53,672 bases of DNA from HGM04593 sp045588485 (GTDB lineage: Bacteria; Bacteroidota; Bacteroidia; Bacteroidales; Bacteroidaceae): NCBI GenBank assembly GCA_045588485.1, contig JAZNEI010000088.1, forward strand, positions 1 to 53,672. The letters are read 5' to 3'. Positions 16,717 to 26,200 of the stretch are shown in pieces. Below the pieces are notes generated by a model that saw only the letters and a list, made by a program, of their open reading frames with translations, had not been told where the DNA came from and did no database searches. A program made the position numbers and the translations under genes. Positions within the stretch are counted from its first letter, which is position 1; every line of letters starts with the position of its first letter.

Positions 16717-18248
16717 TTTGTTATCTTATTTCTTATTTTTCTTATCTGACTCTTGACTAATTCTCTCTCATAAGAATTACAGCCAATAAAATATATTACA
16801 AATAATGATGATATAACCGATACTCCTATAACGGTAATTGTACGTATTATATTATCGGGCATATACATATATATAAATAATGGTATTATAGCCGAGATTA
16901 GTGTAACTGATATTACATTTAGGTATACTCGCTTGATAAATTCGGCTATTGACAGTTCTATCAATTTATGTACAAATACAAGACGTATGGCAAGACATAA
17001 ATGTGATATCACAATTGCAACAATCATAGTTCCCTCGGGAGGCATTCCGTGTTTCATAAGTATGTACGAAATGGGGAAATTCAACAATTCTACTATTCCT
17101 ATTATTACTTGGTAGTTTCTTATTTTGTCTGTTGCTGTCTGTGCGATATTCAAAGTGTTCGATAAAATATCTGTCAGCGAGAGTATCAAAACAAGTCTGG
17201 TGAATGATAAAGTGTGTTCTGGAACCATGCCTATCCACAAGTACAATAGTCTTTCACACTCTAAGAATACAGGAATCGAAAGGCACATGAACAGATAGAA
17301 AGAGGCTCTTGTCCCTATGAAAATGAGTTTGTGAAGCCTTTCAAACTCTTTTTGGGCATATCCTTTAATTATCTGTGGTCGGAATGCCAGTGTAAAGTTA
17401 TGTATGAAACGATTGATTACATCGTTTACCTGCATGGCTATGCCTCGTGCTGCATTGAATGCCGGTCCGCTGAGTATATTTATGAGAATGTTCACTCCTT
17501 GGTCCTTCATTATCTGGGCAATACTTCCAAAATAGGACCATACTGCGTATGATGATATTTGCTTGAAAATGCTTTTGTCCCAAACGAAGCGGTATTTACA
17601 TTCCTCAAAATGTAACCTTGAATATGTATAGTAAATTATCAGCTTAAAGAAATTGGGCGTGGCGCACAGTATTGCATAAAGAATAAGACGGTCGCCATCA
17701 TAATTGTCTATCGCAAATGCGATAACAAGCCTTATGATACCATCCAATAGGGTGATATATGCAAAGAGCGATAATTTCTCATGGGCAACAACCGCTGCAT
17801 TATATGGTATCAACAATATGCCTACAGCAACTGAAACTACCGAACATTGGAATGCCAATTGTGCCGCTTGCAGACGGTCGGGTGATACAACCATCTTGTT
17901 GTCGATAAACCACACTCCAATAATTTCGGCAGCTATTACTACTATTATGGCAAGAATGATATTTACGTTTACCGATGATACAAAAACGTTGTTAAGCCTC
18001 TTCTTGTCGCCATTACCCAACTCAAAAGCAATGAAACGGCTGCTTGAGGTTGATAAGGAACTCGAAATCATAGTAAACATTCCCGACAGACTGCCAACAA
18101 CATTGTTTATGGCGTAATTATCTACACCAAGCGCATTTAGTATGATGCGTGCAGTATAGAAACTTATAGCTACCATGACAATCATTCTAAGGTATAGAAT
18201 AATTGTATTTTTAGCTATTAATTTATTGTCCTTGGAATGATTTGACAT
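16713..18248 (-). CDS. Wzx-type polysaccharide flippase
   Basis: This 511-residue multi-pass membrane protein of the MATE/MOP exporter superfamily has about 12-14 hydrophobic segments. The N-terminal TARIILNALGVDNYAINNVV and SSSLSTSSSRFIAFELG pieces are typical of Bacteroides Wzx proteins. It should flip undecaprenyl-linked repeat units across the inner membrane for the EpsG polymerase. It starts one base after the licD remnant stop and overlaps rfbA by 4 bases. Confidence 0.9.
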   Translation of the reverse strand: MSNHSKDNKLIAKNTIILYLRMIVMVAISFYTARIILNALGVDNYAINNVVGSLSGMFTMISSSLSTSSSRFIAFELGNGDKKRLNNVFVSSVNVNIILAIIVVIAAEIIGVWFIDNKMVVSPDRLQAAQLAFQCSVVSVAVGILLIPYNAAVVAHEKLSLFAYITLLDGIIRLVIAFAIDNYDGDRLILYAILCATPNFFKLIIYYTYSRLHFEECKYRFVWDKSIFKQISSYAVWSYFGSIAQIMKDQGVNILINILSGPAFNAARGIAMQVNDVINRFIHNFTLAFRPQIIKGYAQKEFERLHKLIFIGTRASFYLFMCLSIPVFLECERLLYLWIGMVPEHTLSFTRLVLILSLTDILSNTLNIAQTATDKIRNYQVIIGIVELLNFPISYILMKHGMPPEGTMIVAIVISHLCLAIRLVFVHKLIELSIAEFIKRVYLNVISVTLISAIIPLFIYMYMPDNIIRTITVIGVSVISSLFVIYFIGCNSYERELVKSQIRKIRNKITK

Positions 18249-18551
18249 TTATAACTGGCTTATTATACCATGAGCATGTATCTCATCGGGTAATTTCATA
18301 TAATCACCATAAATCCTCTCTAAATATTTATGGTAGTTATTCGGTACGGGAAACTTGGTATCTTCGAAACTTATATACCTTAACGGATATATATCTTTTA
18401 TATATCTTTTCTTCTTAAATGGCATTCCTAGTGTATGTCTAACACTCTTTTTATCAGAAAGTATGCTATCAAAGAATCTTAATATAGGAAATATAACTTT
18501 TATAGGGTCGTCGAAATGACAACCTTGTGTAAATTGCCATATAATTACCAA
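18249..18551 (-). pseudogene. licD remnant (C-terminal piece only)
   Basis: The open frame (100 codons from a TTG) matches only the C-terminal end of LicD-family phosphotransferases: RYISFEDTKFPVPNNYHKYL followed by ERIYGDYMKLPDE. The catalytic N-terminal two thirds (normally ~180 residues more) are absent, as wzc ends 9 bases upstream. The first ~16 codons come from a 48-bp repeat (18506-18553) found again at 44170-44217, so the gene looks cut exactly at that repeat. A functional short protein is unlikely. LicD proteins add phosphocholine or similar groups to surface glycans. Confidence 0.75.
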
Positions 18552-18553
18552 AT
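18506..18553. repeat. 48-bp dispersed repeat, copy 1
   Basis: It matches 44170-44217 at 45 of 48 positions in the same orientation, running from GGTCGTC to CACCAAAT/TACCAAAT. It forms the boundary between wzc and the licD remnant. Confidence 0.85.
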
Positions 18554-18559
18554 ATAATA

Positions 18560-21028
18560 TCAGAGTTTGGTTGTATCTGTATTATCATCTTCTTCACTAC
18601 CATAATAACCGTAACCATGGGAATATCCATTGCTATAGCCGTAGCGGTATCCATAGCGGTAACCATAGCGACCACTATTCTCCTCCAATCCATTTATGAT
18701 AATGCTTATGCTCTTGAAACGCTGTTCTTTGATTATATTGCTTATTTCGGGAACCATACTACGCTCTAAAAGACCACTGCGAACCACAAACATTGTGCGG
18801 TCGGCTGATTTCTCAATGATATCGGTATCTGCAACAATGTCAATAGGAGGACAGTCGATGATAATGTAGTCGTATTTACTGCGTGATGACTCTATTAATT
18901 CATTGAAACGCTCGTTTTCCAATAGCTCTGTTGGGTTAGGAGGAATTGTGCCGACAGGAATTACTTCAAGGCCGTTGAAATGCTTACTTTTAATTTTACA
19001 ATCATTGATATTTTCAGTGAGACCTGCCAGATAATTGCTGAGTCCATCTTTGGGAGCATTGACAAATGTACTTAATGATGCGTGGCGCATATCACCATCA
19101 ATAAGCAATACTTTTTTGCCTTTCAGTGCCATAGAGGCTCCTAAATTTATTGCTATGAATGATTTACCACTGCCGGGATTGAATGATGTTATAGTCAGTA
19201 CATGTTTTTGGTTATCCTTTACCATAAAATCAATATTGGTACGTAGTACTCTAAAAGCCTCATTTATGATATTACGACTACCGTTTTTGACTACAATCTT
19301 AAGTTTCTCTATTTGTTTTTTCCAAGGTAACTTACGTTTGCGACGATAGGCAAGAGGTATTTCTCCAATAATGGAAACATCAAGCCCCTCTAAATCTTTG
19401 CGACTGCGAATCTTAGTATCTAAGAATTCACGAGCCATAATCAGACCTATAGGAATTATTAAAGCTACTGCAAATGCTAAAAGCATTGTTTTTTTCTTGT
19501 TAGGTCCAATAGCACTTAAACCTCCGGTCGGAGGAGTTACAATGCGTGTGTTATATGCTGTAAATGCTTTCGAGAGTTCATTTTCTTCGCGTTTTTGCAG
19601 TAGGAAAAGATAAAGCTGCTCTTTTACTGTTTGGTTACGTCCTTCTGATGTCAGGAACTTTGATTGGGTAGGGTTCTTTGCCAATAATTCCTTGTTGCTC
19701 TCTCTCTCTTTCTCTAATGTGGCAATCTGTGCATTGAGTGTATTTATCAGATTGCTTACCGAACTGATAATTCCTTCACGTATTGAACTTAAATAATCGT
19801 CTAAGTCTATTACAAGGGGGTTATTCTCGCTACTGCTGGCAACCAAGTTGTTACGTTGTAGCATTGCGACATTGTATTTTTCTATTTGGGTGCTGACTCC
19901 TGAATTCTTTAATTGCAACGATGGAAGAACCTGATTCTTTGTCTTTATATCGGCAAGATAATCTAAAATGAATCTTGATATCGCAAGCTCATTGTTGAGG
20001 TCAATGATTTGATTGCTAATCTTTTGGCTCTGATTCATGTACATTGATGTAGTGGAATTTATATCGGGCAGCAAATTCTGGCTCTTGTAAGTTGATATTA
20101 TGCTGTCGACATTCTCCAGCTCAAGAGCAATGTCTTTTAGGCGGTCGTTGATGAATATCGAGGTGTGCTCGGCCAATTGGTTTTTGTCGGCAATCCATCT
20201 CTCGTTGTAAATCTCAATAACGCTTTTTAGAATATCTTCGGCACGTTGAGTCGAGAGGTCAACAATTGATACTGTTATAATATCTGCATCTTTATCCTTC
20301 AGACTGAATGATAGTTTTGAACCATAACTGTTGGCCGAAATATATAAACCAACTCTGTTGACATGTATAGTCTGTTCTTCACCATCGCGATAGTAGGGGG
20401 TAGATGCGATTACTATTTGTCCAATGGGTGTGTTTAGTGTGTCGCCACCGGTTGCATCTGATTTATATGCCGAGAGGTGGCCGTTTACTTCTACTTCGGG
20501 GTCTATTTCTCTTTTCTCAGAACCGTACACATAGCTGAACTCATTGATAGTGTAGTTGCCGTCTGCCTTAAGTGCAACCTTAAATGAAGCAAATGCATTA
20601 TCTGGTATGCCAACTATTTCAGCGTTAAAAGGAAGACTGCTGCCATAAAGAACTTTGTTATAGAATAGTCCTTCTTTCTCGTAGTTCATGTCAAGGTTCA
20701 AACGATTTACAACTTCGTAAATGTTTGATGGCGATTGGAGTGCATATATCTCGTTATAGACAGTTGTGTTTCCACGAAAAGCACCCATAGATGCAAATTT
20801 TTCCATCTGGTCGCCCATATTGCCCTGTTCGCCCGATTTTATAAGTATGTCGGTATAACGTGAGTATGTGGGGTGTGTCGTGGATACTTTGTATATTGCT
20901 ACACTCAGGCAAATTAAAAGCGATAGGACAAACCAACGCCATTTAGCCAAACATAGAAATATAAAGTCTCTTATGTTGAACTCTTCTTCAGATTGACGGT
21001 TGAAGTTGTTTATTAAATTGTTATCCAT
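18560..21028 (-). CDS. Wzc-type polysaccharide co-polymerase / tyrosine autokinase
   Basis: This 822-residue inner-membrane protein opens with a Wzz domain, with membrane segments near 28-46 and 515-532. A BY-kinase domain follows: Walker A FNPGSGKSFIAINLG near 620, Walker A' LLIDGDMRHASL, and IIIDCPPIDI. The end is a tyrosine cluster of alternating Y, G, R and S, the autophosphorylation site. Wzc sets chain length and works with the Wza channel encoded 3 bases upstream. All elements are intact, so export should work despite the damaged licD next to it. Confidence 0.95.
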   Translation of the reverse strand: MDNNLINNFNRQSEEEFNIRDFIFLCLAKWRWFVLSLLICLSVAIYKVSTTHPTYSRYTDILIKSGEQGNMGDQMEKFASMGAFRGNTTVYNEIYALQSPSNIYEVVNRLNLDMNYEKEGLFYNKVLYGSSLPFNAEIVGIPDNAFASFKVALKADGNYTINEFSYVYGSEKREIDPEVEVNGHLSAYKSDATGGDTLNTPIGQIVIASTPYYRDGEEQTIHVNRVGLYISANSYGSKLSFSLKDKDADIITVSIVDLSTQRAEDILKSVIEIYNERWIADKNQLAEHTSIFINDRLKDIALELENVDSIISTYKSQNLLPDINSTTSMYMNQSQKISNQIIDLNNELAISRFILDYLADIKTKNQVLPSLQLKNSGVSTQIEKYNVAMLQRNNLVASSSENNPLVIDLDDYLSSIREGIISSVSNLINTLNAQIATLEKERESNKELLAKNPTQSKFLTSEGRNQTVKEQLYLFLLQKREENELSKAFTAYNTRIVTPPTGGLSAIGPNKKKTMLLAFAVALIIPIGLIMAREFLDTKIRSRKDLEGLDVSIIGEIPLAYRRKRKLPWKKQIEKLKIVVKNGSRNIINEAFRVLRTNIDFMVKDNQKHVLTITSFNPGSGKSFIAINLGASMALKGKKVLLIDGDMRHASLSTFVNAPKDGLSNYLAGLTENINDCKIKSKHFNGLEVIPVGTIPPNPTELLENERFNELIESSRSKYDYIIIDCPPIDIVADTDIIEKSADRTMFVVRSGLLERSMVPEISNIIKEQRFKSISIIINGLEENSGRYGYRYGYRYGYSNGYSHGYGYYGSEEDDNTDTTKL

Positions 21029-21031
21029 GAT

Positions 21032-21820
21032 TTATCGTGTGATTAGGTTAATAACAGAAGTAAGAAGTGATGCAATTGAAATCCAAAATGCCGAAGAGCG
21101 CACATTGTTTCCGTTGACTGTCGATTGGCGTTCACGCATCTTATTTGGCTTAACGTAGATGACATCGTTTTGCTGTATGTAATAAGCCGGCGATTGTTGG
21201 ATATCCTGCAATGAACAGAGATTCAGCGTGTAGACCTTCTCTTCGTTGTTATTCTCTCTTCGGATAACTTGAATGCTGGTTCTTTCGCCTTGTATGGTAA
21301 GGTCACCCGCTTTACTTATTGCGTCGAGGATTGTTATTGCGTCTCGGTCTATTGCGTAACTGTTAGGAGACTTAATCTCGCCTATTATTGAATATTTTAA
21401 ATTGGCAAATTCAACTGTAACGGTGGCATCATTGGCAATTCCTTTTTCGAGGAGTTGCTTTTTTATGTATTCTGCTACTTCGCTACGTGTCATTCCTGCA
21501 ATATGCAACTTGCCAATTTGAGGGAAGTTTATATAACCTTCCTTGTCAATGGTGTATCCCGATATACCCTGCGAGGTTCCGATGTTGTTTGAAAGCCCAA
21601 TCTGTCTTGTGACATATGGCAGGTTCAGACTGTTTGTAAGGTCTTGATTTCGTGTGTTTACCAATATTGTAATTTTATCTTCGGGACGCAGGGTGATTTG
21701 CTTATGAATAACATTTGTTGTTGTACCATGTTCTACATCCTGAAAATATGCAATATCCTTTGTGGAACTGCATGATGCCAACATTAACAGAAGGCCAAAA
21801 ATAACTAAAATTTTCCTCAT
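21032..21820 (-). CDS. Wza-like polysaccharide export lipoprotein
   Basis: This 262-residue protein has a lipoprotein signal (LLMLASCSS, lipid-carrying Cys17), a poly_export beta domain at ~40-130 (LRPEDKITILVNT) and an SLBB-like domain from ~135 (GEIKSPNSYAI). A hydrophobic C-terminal helix (SAFWISIASLLTSVINLIT) is presumably the outer-membrane-spanning helix. As the first gene of the - strand operon it forms the export channel with Wzc. The promoter must lie in the long region upstream (21821-22100). Confidence 0.93.
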   Translation of the reverse strand: MRKILVIFGLLLMLASCSSTKDIAYFQDVEHGTTTNVIHKQITLRPEDKITILVNTRNQDLTNSLNLPYVTRQIGLSNNIGTSQGISGYTIDKEGYINFPQIGKLHIAGMTRSEVAEYIKKQLLEKGIANDATVTVEFANLKYSIIGEIKSPNSYAIDRDAITILDAISKAGDLTIQGERTSIQVIRRENNNEEKVYTLNLCSLQDIQQSPAYYIQQNDVIYVKPNKMRERQSTVNGNNVRSSAFWISIASLLTSVINLITR

Positions 21821-22653
21821 ATCGATTGTTTTTTTATATTTTCCAAAGTCTAAAAGTTACTAAAATTGAAATTTATTTATTCTGATTTATCTATATCTTG
21901 GGGACATTGACAAATAGTTAAAGTTATTATTGTCAATCAGTTACAGATTAATTTGTACGTGGCGCATAAAAAAATCCGGGGAAAATGTGGGTGCCTTACG
22001 GCTGTTGTTATACCGATGACTCGCTGTTTGTTTTAAAAGTGGACAACGTATGAATCGTAATAGTCGGTATAAACCTATTGCAAAAATAGGCATTTTATTT
22101 AATATATAGAAGTATTTAATCTTTTTATTTTTTAAAAAAATAAATTTGAAATATCCAATATGATGGCAAACTGTATGCATTGCTTCGTATCTTGTAAAGA
22201 TATATTACCAAATGAGTCCTTCCGGTTATTATATGCGAAATTTAAAAGTTGAGGCTGTTTTTATGGTTGATATGTATTTATGTTGTGTTTGGCTGTTGTT
22301 GTAGGCTATGGCTCCTTGTGATAATGATGTGGAGTGTGTTATGGTTCTTTTTCTACTAGCTTCTCTTTTATAATTTATTGGCTTACGTTCGTGATTCTGC
22401 GAATTAATGAATTAAAATAACAGTTGTTTCTTGTTTAAGTGTGCAGCTTTAGATAATGTGCGTTGTTCATAATATGAAGAGATATTAGTGTAAGTATCGG
22501 CTGAAAATTCCTTTTATGCCTATAACAAATGTCTGTTTAATGCATAAATTAGTGGTTTAATTAATATTTCTGATAAAAAATAGCCTTGGAATTATTTTTT
22601 ATATTGTTTTTTGTTATCTTTGTGCATCATTAACCTAATTAACTAATAATATT
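21821..22653. other. Long AT-rich non-coding stretch (leader of polysaccharide operon plus spacer)
   Basis: I find no convincing gene in these ~830 bases. On the - strand TATTTTTG at 22088-22081 fits the TAnnTTTG -7 box and would give a ~250-base leader before wza, though no clear -33 box is seen. The leader holds two inverted repeats: ATTGACAA/TTGTCAAT (21906-21913 with 21930-21937) and TTATACCGA/TCGGTATAA (22008-22016 with 22064-22072). The 22260-22600 part shows nothing I can name. Confidence 0.5.
22615..22622 (+). promoter_or_regulatory. Probable -7 box for the histone H1-like gene
   Basis: TATCTTTG matches the Bacteroidetes TAnnTTTG -7 consensus exactly, 31 bases before the ATG. A good TTTG at -33 is not seen; the closest TTG (22586) is a little too far away. 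Confidence 0.6.
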
Positions 22654-22827
22654 ATGAAGGAACTTGTTGAACAGATTCAGGCAGCTTATGCTGCTTTTGA
22701 GGCAGATGCCAACGCACAGGTAGAGAAGGGTAATAAGGCTGCAGGTACACGTGCACGTAAAAGCTCTCTCGAGATTGAAAAGTTGATGAAAGCTTTCCGT
22801 AAGGCTTCTATCGAGGCAGCAAAGTGA
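22654..22827 (+). CDS. Histone H1-like DNA-binding protein (Hc1-type)
   Basis: A 57-codon gene from ATG to TGA. The product starts MKELVEQIQAAYAAFEADA, continues with KGNKAAGTRARKSSLEIEKL and ends MKAFRKASIEAAK. Such short Lys/Ala-rich two-helix proteins are the Bacteroidetes histone H1/Hc1-like family, abundant nucleoid proteins. The gene stands alone, with its own -7 box and a terminator 33 bases after the stop. Codon use is that of a highly expressed gene, unlike the AT-rich surroundings. Confidence 0.9.
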   Translation: MKELVEQIQAAYAAFEADANAQVEKGNKAAGTRARKSSLEIEKLMKAFRKASIEAAK

Positions 22828-22859
22828 TAGTTGGTACTAGAACACTGTAATTAATAAAA

Positions 22860-22891
22860 AATAAAAGTCTTTAAAGGCTTTTATTTTTTTT
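22860..22891 (+). terminator. Intrinsic terminator of the histone-like gene
   Basis: Inverted repeat AATAAAAGTCTTT / AAAGGCTTTTATT (one G-T pair) followed directly by a T run to 22891. Confidence 0.8.
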
Positions 22892-23227
22892 ATAACCAAA
22901 TTTGTGTAAATAATATTTACCAGGAAAGAGGACTATTGGCGTATATCTCTTTGCTATCTTAAATTGGTTTTGATATGAATTTGATGGCTCAGTTTGATTG
23001 TTCTGCTTTAGTTGCAGTCTTAATTTTTAAAAATTAAATAGGTTATAATTAAATTAATATAATTTGTGGAAACAGGAAAATAATTGTATTTTCGCAAAAT
23101 ATTTGGTTAGTTGGTTGCGGCAGTACATGAAAATTTTGGTTATAGTTTGCTGCATATATCTGATAATCATAACATTTTGGAATTTAATTATTAATTAAAA
23201 CAATAAAAACTTTAATTGACATTAACT
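22892..23227. other. Intergenic region before the beta-galactosidase gene
   Basis: AT-rich and non-coding. Apart from the promoter at 23063-23094, I see nothing definite in it. Confidence 0.5.
23063..23094 (+). promoter_or_regulatory. Bacteroidetes-type promoter for the GH2 gene
   Basis: TTTG (23063-23066), a 20-base spacer and TATTTTCG (23087-23094) fit TTTG-N19-21-TAnnTTTG with one mismatch. It would give a 5' leader of about 125 bases. Confidence 0.55.
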
Positions 23228-26200
23228 ATGAGAAAACGAATCGTTTCTTTGGCCGTGGTTGCTGTAGCGTTTTTTGCATCTGCTATGGCGCAGAATCTAA
23301 AAGGTTTTGCTTACGGCGATGTTGCTGCTCCCACGGGTGGTGAGTGGGAGTCTCCTACAGAGTTGGCGCTGAATAAAGAGCAGCCTAAAGGTTGGTTCTT
23401 TACTTTTGCCGATGAGGAGAGCGCACGTAAGGTACTTCCCGAATTTAGCGACTATCATTTGTCGCTCAACGGAACATGGAGTTTCCACTGGGTAGGTAAC
23501 CCATGGGAGCGTCCCGAAGATTTCTACAAAACCGACTATGATGTATCGTCGTGGGATAAGGTAGAGGTTCCTATGAACTGGAACGTTTATGGTCTGCAAA
23601 AGGATGGCAGTCAGAAGTATGGTACTCCTATCTATGTTAACCAGCCTGTAATATTCAAGCACTCGGTTGCTGTAGGCGACTGGAAGGGTGGTGTGATGCG
23701 TGAACCTGCAAAGCATCATACAACATATAAAAATCGTAATGAGGTGGGTTCGTATCGTCGTACATTTAATGTGCCGGCCGAGTGGAAAGGTCGTCAGGTG
23801 TATCTTAATTTCGACGGTGTAGACCCCTTCTTCTATCTGTGGATAAACGGTAAGTATGTAGGATTCTCGAAGAACTCTCGTAACCTTGCTGCATTTAATA
23901 TTACCAAATATCTGGTCGAGGGCGAGAATACTGTTGCTGTCGAGGTTTATCGTAACAGCGATGCATCGTTCCTTGAGTCGCAGGATATGTTCCGTCTTCC
24001 CGGTATCTTCCGCGATGTTTATCTTACATCAACCAATCCCCTTGAGCTTCGCGATATTCGCGTGGTGACCGACCTTGATGCCGAGTACAAGGATGCAGTA
24101 GCAAAAATTGCAGTGGACGTACGCAACCTTACAAAGAAAAAGGCTAAGGGTTATAAACTTCAGGCACAGCTTTACAAGAATGCACTTTACAGCGATGATA
24201 ATGCAATCGTAGAGGGTGTTAATGCTCTTGGCGAGCTCTCTGTTGTTGAGCCTGGTGCAAAGACAACAACCGAACTATCTATAGCAGTGGAGAATCCTGC
24301 TAAGTGGAGTGCTGAGGAACCTAACCGTTACACTCTGCTCGTGCAGTTGCTCGACAAGAAAGGTCGCGTAGTAGAGACAGCATCTACCTACATTGGTTTC
24401 CGCGAGGTTGAGATTCGCGATACCAAGGCCGAAGATGATGAGTTCGGTCTTGCAGGACGTTACTACTATCTCAATGGCAAGCCCATTAAGATGAAAGGTG
24501 TTAACCGTCACGAGAGTAATCTTGAGCGCGGACACGCCATCACACGCGAGCAGATGCACAAAGAGGTTATGCTGATGCTTCAGGGTAACATCAACCATGT
24601 GCGTAACTCGCACTATCCCGATGACCCCTATTGGTACTATCTGTGCGATAAGTACGGTATTTATCTCGAGGACGAGGCTAATATCGAGAGTCACCAGTAC
24701 TATTATGGTGCTGCTTCATTGTCACACGTTCCTGAGTTTGAGGATGCACACGTGGCACGTGTAATGGAGATGGCATACGCTACAATGAACCGTCCTTCGG
24801 TTGTTATATGGTCACTTGGAAACGAGGCCGGTCCCGGTGTAAACTTCGTACGTGCTTACGAGGCGCTGAAGGCATTTGACGCAACACGCCCCGTTCAGTA
24901 CGAGCGTAACAACAATATTGTGGATATGGGTTCTAACCAGTATCCCGCAATCGGTTGGGTGCAGTATGCAGTACAAGGTAACGCAGGAATTAAGTATCCT
25001 TTCCACATTTCGGAGTATGCACACTGTATGGGTAATGCAGGTGGTAACCTCAAGGATTATTGGGATGCAATGGAGAGTACAAACTTCTTTATGGGTGGTG
25101 CCATCTGGGACTGGGCCGATCAGGCTTTCTGGAACGTAGATCCCAAGACCGGTGACCGTTATATGGGTTACGGTGGTGATTTTGGCGACCGTCCCAATGA
25201 CCACACATTCTGTATGAATGGTGTTATGTTCCCCGACCACTCTCCAAAACCCCAATATTGGGAGGTTAAGAAGGTGTACCAAAATGTAGGTATATCTATG
25301 CAGGAGAATGGTAACGTTAAGATTTTCAACAAGCGTTACTTCAAATGCCTGTGCGATATGAATATCCGCGCTTCTCTGTGGGAGGATGGTAAAGAGGTTG
25401 AGCACTTCTTTATGCCCGATATGGTTATTGCTCCCCGTACAAGCAAAGAGTTTAAGTTGCAGTTCGGCAACTATAAGATGAAGGCCGATAAGGAGTACTT
25501 TGTGAAGATTCAGCTTATGCTGAAGAAAGATCAGCCTTGGGCAAAGAAGGGTTATGTTCAGATGGAGGAGCAGCTCCCCTTGAAGGCGGCCGAGAAGAGC
25601 ATTCTGCTTGCTGATGTTGCCAAGGGCACAAAAACCAAGATGGAGAAGAGTAAGGATAATACACTGACTACTGTATCGGCAGTTGACGGCACATTCAATA
25701 TTGTATTCGACAATGCTAAGGGTGTCTTCAATAGTATCGCTTACAATGGCAAGGAGGTATTTGCTGCCGGTAACGTAATGAAGATTGGTGCTTATCGTGC
25801 GCCCGTCGACAACGACAACTGGGCTTGGAACAATTGGTATGCAAATGGTCTGCATAACCTTCAGGACAGCGTTATGTCATTTGTATCTAAGGTAAACAAG
25901 GATGGCAGCGTGGTATTACAATATACTGTATATTCGCAGGCCCCCAATGCTGTTCGCCGTGTGAAGAACGACGATAATACTTGGAAATTTGTTGAGGATG
26001 CACGTCCTTTCGGTAAGAATGATTTCCACTTTATCTCTAACCGTATCTATACAATCTATCCCGATGGCTCAGTCGAACTAAACAGCAGTATCAGTGGTAA
26101 CAAGAGTCTCGACCTTGCCCGTTTGGGTTACGAGATTCAGCTCCCGGCCGAGTTTAAGAACTATACATACTATGGTCGCGGTCCCTGGAACAACTATAAC

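Noticed and set aside
21941..22180. A 79-codon - strand frame in the capsule leader
   Set aside because: Odd composition, no motif, and it contains the likely -7 box and an inverted repeat; better read as leader DNA.
24812..25855. A 347-codon - strand frame inside the GH2 gene
   Set aside because: Antisense shadow of a strongly coding GC-richer gene; the GH2 motifs on the + strand settle the case.
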